From Rhodococcus ruber NBRC 15591 (GTDB lineage: Bacteria; Actinomycetota; Actinomycetes; Mycobacteriales; Mycobacteriaceae), in contig NZ_BCXE01000001.1 of NCBI RefSeq assembly GCF_001894945.1, positions 248,001 to 312,000 of the forward strand: DNA of 64,000 bases, written 5' to 3'. The notes beneath the pieces are model-generated. The model saw only the letters and a list, made by a program, of their open reading frames with translations, had not been told where the DNA came from and did no database searches. The position numbers were made by a program, and so were the translations under genes. Shown piece after piece: positions 1 to 6,784 of this stretch (within the stretch, counting starts at the first letter, position 1; each line of letters opens with the position of its first letter).

Positions 1-1075
1 CGGCGAGCTTCTCGGCGATCTCGCGCAGCGCCGTGCCTGCGGGCGAGTCGGGGGCACTGAGAACGATCGGGGTTCCGGCGTCGCCGGCCTCGCGGATCGC
101 CGGATCGAGCGGGATCTGACCCAGCAGCGGGACGGTCGCGCCGACGGCGCGGGTGAGCCGCTCGGAGACGGCCTGACCGCCACCCGTGCCGAACACGTCC
201 ATCCGGGTGCCGTCGGGCAGCTCGAGCCACGACATGTTCTCCACGACGCCGACGATGCGCTGGCGGGTCTGCAGGGCGATGGAGCCGGCCCGCTCGGCGA
301 CTTCGGCGGCCGCCTGCTGCGGAGTGGTGACCACGAGGATCTCGGCGCCGGGGATCAACTGCGCGACGGAAATCGCGACGTCGCCCGTGCCGGGCGGCAG
401 GTCGAGCAGCAGCACGTCCAGATCGCCCCAGAACACGTCGGCGAGGAACTGCTGCAGCGCGCGGTGCAGCATCGGTCCCCGCCAGACCACGGGCGTGTTG
501 CCCTGGGTGAACTGGGCGATGGAGATCATCTTCACGTCGTGCGCGATCGGCGGCATGATCATCCGCTCCACCTGGGTGGGCTTGGCGTCGGTGCCGAGCA
601 TGCGCGGAATGGAGTGGCCGTAGATGTCGGCGTCCAGCACACCCACGGACAGGCCCCGTGCGGCCATGGCGGCGGCGAGGTTGACCGTGACGGAGGACTT
701 GCCGACCCCGCCCTTGCCGGAGGCCACCGCGTAGACGCGGGTGAGCGAGCCGGGCTGGGCGAACGGGATGACCGGCTCGGTGGAGTCGCCGCGCAACGAC
801 TTGCGCAGCTCGGTGCGCTGCTCGTCGTTCATGACGTCGAGTTCGACGCGGACCGCGGAGACACCGGCGACGTCGGCCACAGCCTTGGTGACCCGGTCGG
901 TGATCTCGGTGCGCAGCGGACAGCCGGCGGTGGTCAGGTAGATGCCGACGTCGACGCTGCCGTCGCCGCCGATCTCGATGCTCTTGACCATGCCGAGTTC
1001 GGTGATCGGCTTACGGATCTCGGGATCCTGAACCCGCGCCAGGGCGCTGCGGACGTCGGACTCGCTGACTGCCAT
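1..1075 (-). CDS. mrp: Mrp/ApbC-family Fe-S cluster carrier P-loop ATPase (C-terminus cut by window edge)
   Basis: Translating from the ATG at 1075 gives about 358 residues before the window ends, so only the last few are missing. An N-terminal MIP18/DUF59 domain (about residues 1-95, with the conserved AGCPLR segment) precedes a deviant Walker A (GKGGVGKS, about residue 120) and a Walker B-like LLLDLPPGTGD. The family loads or transfers Fe-S clusters in the cytosol. The segment after the ENMS motif reads WLELPDGTRM, so the CxxC metal-binding pair of enterobacterial Mrp is absent; from memory, actinobacterial members also lack it. The gene is first in a minus-strand block whose order matches M. 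tuberculosis Rv1229c onwards. Confidence 0.93.
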   Translation of the reverse strand, partial: MAVSESDVRSALARVQDPEIRKPITELGMVKSIEIGGDGSVDVGIYLTTAGCPLRTEITDRVTKAVADVAGVSAVRVELDVMNDEQRTELRKSLRGDSTEPVIPFAQPGSLTRVYAVASGKGGVGKSSVTVNLAAAMAARGLSVGVLDADIYGHSIPRMLGTDAKPTQVERMIMPPIAHDVKMISIAQFTQGNTPVVWRGPMLHRALQQFLADVFWGDLDVLLLDLPPGTGDVAISVAQLIPGAEILVVTTPQQAAAEVAERAGSIALQTRQRIVGVVENMSWLELPDGTRMDVFGTGGGQAVSERLTRAVGATVPLLGQIPLDPAIREAGDAGTPIVLSAPDSPAGTALREIAEKLA

Positions 1076-1100
1076 GGCATCAATCGTAGGTGGCACCCGC

Positions 1101-1979
1101 TCAGTGGATGCGCGGCAGGTCCGCCGCGCTGGGGGTGACGCCGGTCGAATAGGCGGCCGACCAGGCGAGCACGTTCGCGACGTACGCCATGGAGTTGTTG
1201 TAGCGATGGATGGCCTTGGTGGCCTGCGCGAGGTCGTGCATGTTGTTGCCGCCGTCGCACAGGTACTTGGCGGTGGTGAGGGTGGAGTCGTACAGGTTCT
1301 GCGGGTCGGCGACGCCGTCGCCGTTGCCGTCGCCGGCGTAGAGCTTCCACGTGGAGGGGATGAACTGCATGGGGCCGACCGCTCGGTCGTAGACGGTGTC
1401 GCCGTCCAGGGTGCCGCCGTCGGTGTCCCGGATGACGGCCTGGCCGCGCAGGCTGCCGTCGAGGGGCAGACCGATCACGGGTTCGAGGAGGTTGCCCTTG
1501 TCGTCGGCCTTACCGCCCTTGGCATGGCCGGACTCGACCTGGCCGATGCCGGCGAGCAGTGTCCAGTACATGTTGCAGCCGGGGGTCTCGGCGGCGAGGA
1601 TCCGCTCGGCGTTCTGGTAGGCGGCGAAGTTGATGCCGGGAATCCCGAGGGGGCCGGGCTGGAGCGGTGCCGGGGCGGCGGGGGCAGGCTCCGGGGCGGG
1701 CGCGGGGGCCGCCGCGGGCTCCGCGGTAGGCTCCGGTGCGGTCATGAGGGCGGCCGCGGCGGCGACGTCGCGGGAGATCCCGTCGGCGATGTAGGTGGTC
1801 TCGGTCGCCGCAGTCACGGGCTCGGCCACCGCTTCGGTGTCCTGCACGCCGAACAGGGTCTTGGGGCTCGCCCCGGCGCTGGTGGCCGCGGCGACCACGC
1901 CGACCGGAACCAGTCCGGTGAGGGCGATGACCGAATTGCGGCGGAGCTTGGACTCCGAAGGCTTCCTGTGCCGACCCAC
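1101..1979 (-). CDS. Secreted lytic transglycosylase (MltB/SLT_2-like), catalytic Glu present
   Basis: This 292-residue protein has a basic N-terminus followed by a hydrophobic stretch (about residues 16-38), so it is probably exported. An Ala/Pro linker (about 82-108) leads to a transglycosylase domain. The domain carries QVESGH with the expected catalytic Glu at residue 149, VGPMQFIPSTW, and an Asp/Gly-rich GDGNGDG segment. It should cleave the glycan strands of cell-wall peptidoglycan. The start is GTG at 1979, with AGGAGG a few bases upstream. It lies downstream of a related but degenerate paralogue on the same strand. GTTAC/GTAAC elements sit in its leader. Confidence 0.88.
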   Translation of the reverse strand: MGRHRKPSESKLRRNSVIALTGLVPVGVVAAATSAGASPKTLFGVQDTEAVAEPVTAATETTYIADGISRDVAAAAALMTAPEPTAEPAAAPAPAPEPAPAAPAPLQPGPLGIPGINFAAYQNAERILAAETPGCNMYWTLLAGIGQVESGHAKGGKADDKGNLLEPVIGLPLDGSLRGQAVIRDTDGGTLDGDTVYDRAVGPMQFIPSTWKLYAGDGNGDGVADPQNLYDSTLTTAKYLCDGGNNMHDLAQATKAIHRYNNSMAYVANVLAWSAAYSTGVTPSAADLPRIH

Positions 1980-2014
1980 TCGATACCTCCTGGGCGCCTT
2001 CCCCGAGACGCTTT

Positions 2015-2079
2015 CGTTACATGGCGGTACCGACCATACAGGAAGCGATGCGTTTCCGTTACCCTACCGTGATGTAACG
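2015..2079 (-). promoter_or_regulatory. GTTAC/GTAAC repeats upstream of the transglycosylase gene (candidate MtrA operator)
   Basis: CGTTAC occurs at 2015-2020 and 2057-2062, and GTAACG at 2074-2079. The last two form an inverted pair separated by 11 bp. They lie 36-100 bp upstream of the GTG start at 1979. MtrA, the essential response regulator of mycolata, is known to control peptidoglycan-hydrolase genes and binds GTAAC-type repeats. Assigning this site to MtrA is inference. Confidence 0.35.
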
Positions 2080-2136
2080 CGCTGAGCTGGGCAAACGGCT
2101 GGGCTGGGGGTTACGACGAGATCGAGGCGTGACCGA

Positions 2137-3144
2137 TCAGGGTGCGGGCGGCGCCGGGCACAGCGCCGGGACGAGACACGGCAGCGGCGGCAGCACCGGC
2201 GCGGCCGGCGGTGCCTCGACAGCCGGCGCGGCCGGCGGTGCCTCGACTGCCGGCGCGGGGACGGGGACCGGCTCGACCGCGGGAGCCGGGACCGGCGCCG
2301 GCGTGGGTGCCGTCGTGGTCCCGGACACGGGTGCGGGAACGGTCTCCGCGACGTCGACGGTGTTCGGCCGGGCCGGAACGGCCGGCGGCGCCAAGGGCGG
2401 GACGACGATCCCCGGCGAGACCGCGGCGCCCTTCTCGTACGCGGCCGACCAGGCCTGCACGTTGGCGACGAACTCCGGCGACGGATCGAACCGGGCAGCC
2501 GCGCGGGCGCGGGCGTCGGCCTCGGCCAGGCGCGCGTCGTCCGAGCACAGCCAGGCGCCGGCCGCCAGACCGGCGTCGAAGACGTTCTGGGGATCCGCGG
2601 TGCCGTCCGCGTTGCCGTCGGCGGAGAACTGCGACCAGACCGCCGGGGGCAGCTGCATCGGCCCGAGTCTGCCCGTGCCGGGAGCCACGCGCGCGGTCGT
2701 GAGCGTGCCCAGCACGTCGGTGCGTCCCGAGTCGGCGTGCTGCGACGTGATCCGTCCGATCGCGGCGAGCAGATGCCACGGCAGTGCGCACTCGGGCTCA
2801 TCGATCGCAAGCTGCATCTCGGCCGCCCGGTACGCGTAGAGCACCAGCTCCGGGATCGCCAGGGGGCCCTCACCGGCCAGCACGGGCGACGGCTGTCCGG
2901 GTGCGACCGTGACCTCGGGCGGAAGATCCGCCGCGGGAGCGCCGGCCGGAGCCTCGGCCCCGCGTACGGGTCGCGGCGCCGCCGGGTCCGCCGGCAGGAC
3001 CCCGACCCCGGTGCTGCCGTCCGCCGCCGTCACGGCGACCGGCTCCCTGTGCTCCGTCGCAGCCACCGGTGCCGGGGACGACGCGACCGCCGCGAACCCG
3101 GCACCGAGCACCACCGGCACCGCGATCAGACCCTGCCAGCGCAC
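2137..3144 (-). CDS. Secreted transglycosylase-fold paralogue lacking the catalytic glutamate
   Basis: This is a 335-residue exported protein (hydrophobic N-terminus, residues 4-22) with the same domain order as its neighbour at 1101-1979. The two align without gaps over the active site: WTLLAGIGQVESGHA there, WHLLAAIGRITSQHA here. Thr133 therefore replaces the catalytic Glu. The second motif is also relaxed (GPMQLPPAVW in place of GPMQFIPSTW), while the Asp/Gly-rich segment and the AWSAAY end are kept. The C-terminus is a Pro/Ala-rich tail with two copies of AVEAPPAAP and two Cys. It may bind peptidoglycan or regulate the active paralogue rather than cut. The start is GTG at 3144; the ATG at 3149 is out of frame. 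Confidence 0.82.
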   Translation of the reverse strand: MRWQGLIAVPVVLGAGFAAVASSPAPVAATEHREPVAVTAADGSTGVGVLPADPAAPRPVRGAEAPAGAPAADLPPEVTVAPGQPSPVLAGEGPLAIPELVLYAYRAAEMQLAIDEPECALPWHLLAAIGRITSQHADSGRTDVLGTLTTARVAPGTGRLGPMQLPPAVWSQFSADGNADGTADPQNVFDAGLAAGAWLCSDDARLAEADARARAAARFDPSPEFVANVQAWSAAYEKGAAVSPGIVVPPLAPPAVPARPNTVDVAETVPAPVSGTTTAPTPAPVPAPAVEPVPVPAPAVEAPPAAPAVEAPPAAPVLPPLPCLVPALCPAPPAP

Positions 3145-3204
3145 GCCATCACCCCACAGACCTACTCGTCGCGGACAGTCACCCCACCGACACCATCGAC
3201 GGGC

Positions 3205-3220
3205 TGTGATGGACGTTACA
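3205..3220. promoter_or_regulatory. Crp/GlxR-type site before the degenerate transglycosylase gene
   Basis: TGTGA-N6-TTACA at 3205-3220 differs from the cAMP-receptor consensus TGTGA-N6-TCACA at one position. It lies in the 88-bp gap between the DUF1003 gene and the transglycosylase-like gene, about 60 bp before the GTG start. Crp/GlxR regulation of rpf-type cell-wall hydrolases is known in mycobacteria and corynebacteria; its use here is inferred. Confidence 0.45.
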
Positions 3221-3232
3221 GCGCGTCACGTC

Positions 3233-3760
3233 TCAGCGGCGGGCCGGGCGCGTTTTGCCGGATGCCGTCGACGTCGTGTCCTCCTCCTCCGGTTCGATCA
3301 GCAGCGCGCGCAGATCGTCGAGCTCGCGCCGGAGGTAGTCGCGGGTGGCCACCTCGCCGACCGCCAGCCGCAGCGCCGCCAGCTCCCGCGCGAGGAACTC
3401 GGTGTCGGCCTTGGTCTGGGCGGCGCGTGCCCGGTCCACCTCGAGTGACACCCGGTCCCGGTTCTCCTGCCGGTTCTGGGCGAGCAGGATCAGCGGCGCG
3501 GCGTAGGCGGCCTGCGTGGAGAACGCGAGGTTCAGCAGGATGAAGGGGTACGGATCCCACTGCAACGTCACGGCGAAGACGTTGAGCAGGATCCACACGA
3601 TCACCACGACCGTCTGGATGGCCAGGTAGCGCCCGGTGCCGAGGAACCGGGCGATCGATTCGCTGACGCGGCCGACCGCCTCGACGTCGAAGTTGACCCG
3701 GAACCGGCCGGTTCGGGGAGTGTCGAGGCGCTGCCGGGCCACGGCGGAACGGTCACTCAT
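3233..3760 (-). CDS. DUF1003 family inner-membrane protein
   Basis: The protein has 175 residues. Two adjacent membrane segments (about residues 46-64 and 72-93, around the family pattern FILLNLAFSTQAAYAAPLIL) are followed by a conserved QNRQ(E)NRDR element, a long charged helix that could form a coiled coil, and a Thr/Ser/basic tail. The family has no established biochemical function. Its ATG at 3758-3760 overlaps the stop of the MgtE-N/CBS gene by 8 bp, so the two are translationally coupled and their products may act together, plausibly in divalent-cation homeostasis. The same pair is adjacent in mycobacteria (Rv1231c-Rv1232c). Confidence 0.85.
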   Translation of the reverse strand: MSDRSAVARQRLDTPRTGRFRVNFDVEAVGRVSESIARFLGTGRYLAIQTVVVIVWILLNVFAVTLQWDPYPFILLNLAFSTQAAYAAPLILLAQNRQENRDRVSLEVDRARAAQTKADTEFLARELAALRLAVGEVATRDYLRRELDDLRALLIEPEEEDTTSTASGKTRPARR

Positions 3761-5027
3761 CGTCGGCCTCCTCTTCGCGCCAGTCCTCGGGCAGCAGGTG
3801 ATCGAGCACGTCGTCCACCGTCACGGCACCGAGCAGGTGCCCCTCGTCGTCCAGCACGGGCCCGCACACCAGGTTGTACGTCGCGAAGTACCGGGTGACC
3901 GCGGTGAGCGAATCGTCGGGGTCCAGTCGTGGCAGGTCGTTGTCCACGATCCCGCCCACCAGGCCGGCCGGCGGCTCCCGGAGCAGCTGCTGCAGGTGCA
4001 CGCAGCCGAGATACTTGCCCGTCGGGGTCGCGGTGGGCGGCCGGACGACGAACACCATGGACGCCAGCGCCGGGGTGAGGTCCGGGTTGCGCACCCGGGC
4101 CAGTGCCTCGGCCACCGTCGTCGCCGGGGTGAGCACCACCGGCTCGGGGGTCATGAGGCCGCCGGCGGTGTCGGGGGAGTGCTCGAGCAACCGCCGCACC
4201 GGCTCGGAATCCTCCGGATCCATCAGGCGCAGCAGCGACTCGGCGTCCGAGTCGGGCAGCTCGCCGAGCAGATCGGCGGCGTCGTCGGGGTCCATCGCCT
4301 CGAGCAGGTCCGCGGCGCGTTCCACCTCGAGGTGCATCAGCAGATCGGTCTGGTCGTCGGTCGGCAGCTCCTGCACGACGTCGGCGAGCCGCTCGTCGTC
4401 CAGGGCGACCGCCACCTCGTGCCGGCGCTTCTCCGGCAGCTCGCGCAGCGCGTTCGCGACGTCGGCGGCGCGCATGTCCTCGAACTGCAGCAGCAGCTGC
4501 GAGACACCCTGGCCGGGCATTCCGAGGTTGCTGTAGGTCAGCCCGTGCACGTGCTGCCAGTCCACGACATGGATCGCGGACCGCCGGCCCAACCGGCCGC
4601 GCTGGGCCCGCACGGCCACGCGCGAGACCACCCAGTCCCGGGTGCGGGTCAGTTCGATGCCGAGATCGACGACGACCACGTCCACGCCCGCGAGCTCACC
4701 CAGCTCGGGGTCGTCGACCCGGACCTTCGAATCGAGCACCTGCGCGAGCGCCAGCACCTCGGTCGGTCGCTGCGTGAACCGGCGCAGGCTGACGTTGCCG
4801 GTGTTCAGGGTGACGGCCCCCGGCTCGATCGCCGTCACCCGCAGCATCGGCACGAATATTCGCTTGCGCGTCGGCAGTTCGACGACCAGACCGAGCACCC
4901 GGGGCTGCTGCCGCCCGATCCGGATGGTGAGCACGACGTCGCGCACCCGGCCGATCGACTCGCCGTCGGGTCCCAGGACCACCAGACCTGCGAGCCTCGC
5001 CGCGAATACCTTGCTCACTGCTGCCAT
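3753..5027 (-). CDS. MgtE N-domain plus CBS-pair protein without a channel domain
   Basis: The 424-residue product starts at ATG 5027 (MAAVSKVF); longer readings would run into the divergent lyase gene. The first ~130 residues look like a PRC-barrel-type beta domain. An MgtE superhelical N-domain follows (about 150-270, repeated ALxxLPxxxRxEVxxxL and ADLLxxMDPDDAADLL patterns), then two CBS motifs (about 280-415). MgtE magnesium channels use these parts as the cytosolic Mg2+ sensor. Here the five-helix pore domain is entirely absent and the protein ends in an acidic tail. It is probably a soluble Mg2+ or nucleotide sensor partnering the coupled DUF1003 protein. Confidence 0.87.
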   Translation of the reverse strand: MAAVSKVFAARLAGLVVLGPDGESIGRVRDVVLTIRIGRQQPRVLGLVVELPTRKRIFVPMLRVTAIEPGAVTLNTGNVSLRRFTQRPTEVLALAQVLDSKVRVDDPELGELAGVDVVVVDLGIELTRTRDWVVSRVAVRAQRGRLGRRSAIHVVDWQHVHGLTYSNLGMPGQGVSQLLLQFEDMRAADVANALRELPEKRRHEVAVALDDERLADVVQELPTDDQTDLLMHLEVERAADLLEAMDPDDAADLLGELPDSDAESLLRLMDPEDSEPVRRLLEHSPDTAGGLMTPEPVVLTPATTVAEALARVRNPDLTPALASMVFVVRPPTATPTGKYLGCVHLQQLLREPPAGLVGGIVDNDLPRLDPDDSLTAVTRYFATYNLVCGPVLDDEGHLLGAVTVDDVLDHLLPEDWREEEADDE

Positions 5028-5085
5028 GATGGTCAGGCTAGAACGTGCGGTCGTCGATTTCGGAACACGGAGGTCTGCCCAGCCC

Positions 5086-6042
5086 ATGTCGTTCGACTTC
5101 AGGCCCCGCAGGTCCGTGCTCGCCGTTCCCGGCAGCAGCCGCAAGATGATCGACAAGGCCAAGGGCCTGCCTGCCGACGAGGTGTTCCTCGATCTCGAGG
5201 ACGCCGTCTCCCCGCTGGCGAAGGAGCAGGCCCGCACGACGATCGTCGAGGCGCTGAACGACGGCGGGTGGGGCGAGCAGCTGAAGGTGGTGCGGGTCAA
5301 CGACTGGACCACCGATGCCACCTATCTCGACGTCGCCACCGTGGTGGGGGGCGCCGGCGCGCACCTCGATGCGATCCTGCTGCCGAAGGTTCCCGACGCG
5401 AGCCATGTGCAGGCGCTCGATCTCCTGCTGACTCAGGTGGAGAAGGCCCACGGGCTCGAGGTCGGGCGCATCGGTATCGAGCCGCAGATCGAGGACGCTC
5501 TCGGGCTGACCAACATCAACGCGATCGCCACCGCCAGCCCGCGCGTGCAGACGCTGGTGTTCGGCCCGGCCGACTTCATGGCGAGCATCAACATGCGCAC
5601 CCTCGTCGTCGGGGAGCAGCCCGACGGCTACGACCGCGGCGACGCCTACCACCACATCCTCATGACCATCCTCATGGCGGCCCGGGCCCACGGGCTGCAG
5701 GCGATCGACGGGCCGTATCTCCAGATCCGCGACGTCGAGGCGTTCCGGCGCTCCGCGCAGCGGACCGCGGCCCTCGGCTTCGACGGCAAGTGGGTGCTGC
5801 ACCCCAGCCAGATTGACGCCGCGAACGAGGTCTTCAGTCCGCGGCAGGAGGACTACGACAAGGCCGAGATGATCCTCGACGCCTACGAGTGGCACACCTC
5901 CGCGGCTGGCGGCGCGCGCGGCGCCGCGATGCTCGGGGACGAGATGATCGACGAGGCCAGCCGCAAGATGGCGCTGGTGATCTCGGCGAAGGGCCGGGCA
6001 GCCGGAATGGCCCGCACCACGACGTTCGAGCCGCCGCAGTAG
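5086..6042 (+). CDS. HpcH/HpaI-CitE family CoA-ester lyase (malyl/citryl-CoA lyase-like)
   Basis: The 318-residue protein begins at ATG 5086 after a GGAGG. It shows the family signatures: SVLAVPGSS near the N-terminus, VFLDLEDAV (Mg2+/substrate Asp-Glu), IGIEPQIEDALGL with the metal-binding Glu, and KWVLHPSQI near the C-terminus. Family members cleave malyl-, methylmalyl- or citramalyl-CoA to acetyl- or propionyl-CoA and an oxo acid. The exact substrate cannot be read from the sequence. No citrate-lyase alpha or gamma subunits are nearby, so this is not a classical citrate lyase. The gene stands alone, divergent from the MgtE-N/CBS gene and ending at a long hairpin. It interrupts a gene order otherwise shared with mycobacteria. 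Confidence 0.85.
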   Translation: MSFDFRPRRSVLAVPGSSRKMIDKAKGLPADEVFLDLEDAVSPLAKEQARTTIVEALNDGGWGEQLKVVRVNDWTTDATYLDVATVVGGAGAHLDAILLPKVPDASHVQALDLLLTQVEKAHGLEVGRIGIEPQIEDALGLTNINAIATASPRVQTLVFGPADFMASINMRTLVVGEQPDGYDRGDAYHHILMTILMAARAHGLQAIDGPYLQIRDVEAFRRSAQRTAALGFDGKWVLHPSQIDAANEVFSPRQEDYDKAEMILDAYEWHTSAAGGARGAAMLGDEMIDEASRKMALVISAKGRAAGMARTTTFEPPQ

Positions 6043-6054
6043 GCGGCTGCGCCG

Positions 6055-6100
6055 CCGGTGTGTCCTTTGGGCGGTGGGAGCAGCCCAAAGGACGCACCGG
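6055..6100 (+). terminator. Long-stem hairpin after the CitE-like gene
   Basis: Arms 6055-6072 and 6083-6100 pair over 18 positions, with a single G-U pair and a 10-nt loop, starting 12 bp after the stop. No U-run follows, which is common for terminators in GC-rich actinobacteria. Confidence 0.6.
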
Positions 6101-6174
6101 CGCCGAAGGCGCAGACGGGCAGAATGGACAGGGTGCGCCGGATCGGGGCGCGCAGTCACGAGAAGGAGCCGAAG

Positions 6175-6663
6175 ATGACCAACCCCCTCGGACAGCCGGG
6201 ACGCGCCACGCCGGGCCTGCCGACTCCGCCGAGCGGCTGGCCGGTCGGTTCGTACACGACCTACGCCGAGGCGCAGCGCGCTGTCGACCATCTCTCGGAC
6301 CAGTCCTTCCCGGTCGAGGACGTCACCATCGTGGGTGTCGATCTCATGCAGGTCGAGCGGGTCACCGGCCGGTTGACGTGGGCGAAGGTGATCGGCGGCG
6401 GCATCGCCTCCGGCGCCTGGCTCGGTCTGTTCTTCGGTCTGCTGCTCGGGATCTTCTCGACCGATTTCCTCGGCCCCCTGCTCGTCGGCATGGTCGGTGG
6501 CATCGTCTTCGGCCTGATCTCCACGACCATCCCGTACGCCGCGACGCGCGGCCAGCGCGACTTCTCGTCGACGATGCAGCTGGTGGCCGGCCGCTACGAC
6601 GTGCTGTGCGCGCCGCGCAACGCGGAACGGGCACGGGACCTGCTCGCCAAGCTCGCGTTGTAG
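6175..6663 (+). CDS. General-stress-protein-17M-like membrane protein (Rv1234-type)
   Basis: The protein has 162 residues from ATG 6175, with AAGGAG upstream. The N-terminal part carries the pattern SYTTYAEAQRAVDHLSD...VTIVGVDL typical of the 17M stress-protein/heat-induced domain. Two Gly-rich membrane helices (about residues 76-98 and 102-122) and a C-terminal cytosolic end (LVAGRYDVLCAPRNAERARDLL) follow. The function is unknown. In M. tuberculosis a homologous membrane gene also directly precedes lpqY, so its place beside the trehalose importer is conserved even though it has its own start and spacing here. Confidence 0.75.
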   Translation: MTNPLGQPGRATPGLPTPPSGWPVGSYTTYAEAQRAVDHLSDQSFPVEDVTIVGVDLMQVERVTGRLTWAKVIGGGIASGAWLGLFFGLLLGIFSTDFLGPLLVGMVGGIVFGLISTTIPYAATRGQRDFSSTMQLVAGRYDVLCAPRNAERARDLLAKLAL

Positions 6664-6739
6664 ACCGTTCGATCACAGTTCCGTTCCGGGCGGCAGTTGA
6701 GTCGCGCGGCGGCGTCCGGTGCGTTACGTTCGCACCAAG

Positions 6740-6755
6740 TGTGACGGAAGTCACC
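6740..6755. promoter_or_regulatory. Crp/GlxR-type site upstream of lpqY-sugABC
   Basis: TGTGA-CGGAAG-TCACC matches TGTGA-N6-TCACA with one mismatch, and contains the perfect inverted repeat GTGAC-GGAA-GTCAC. It ends 29 bp before the lpqY start. It suggests cAMP-responsive control of trehalose uptake (inference). Confidence 0.55.
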
Positions 6756-6784
6756 GTCGCGCAGGACGACGGCTGGAGGCTGCG

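Noticed and set aside
464-2072. Plus-strand frames opposite mrp and the transglycosylase gene
   Set aside because: They are antisense to genes with clear family motifs, and the composition is that of a shadow frame.
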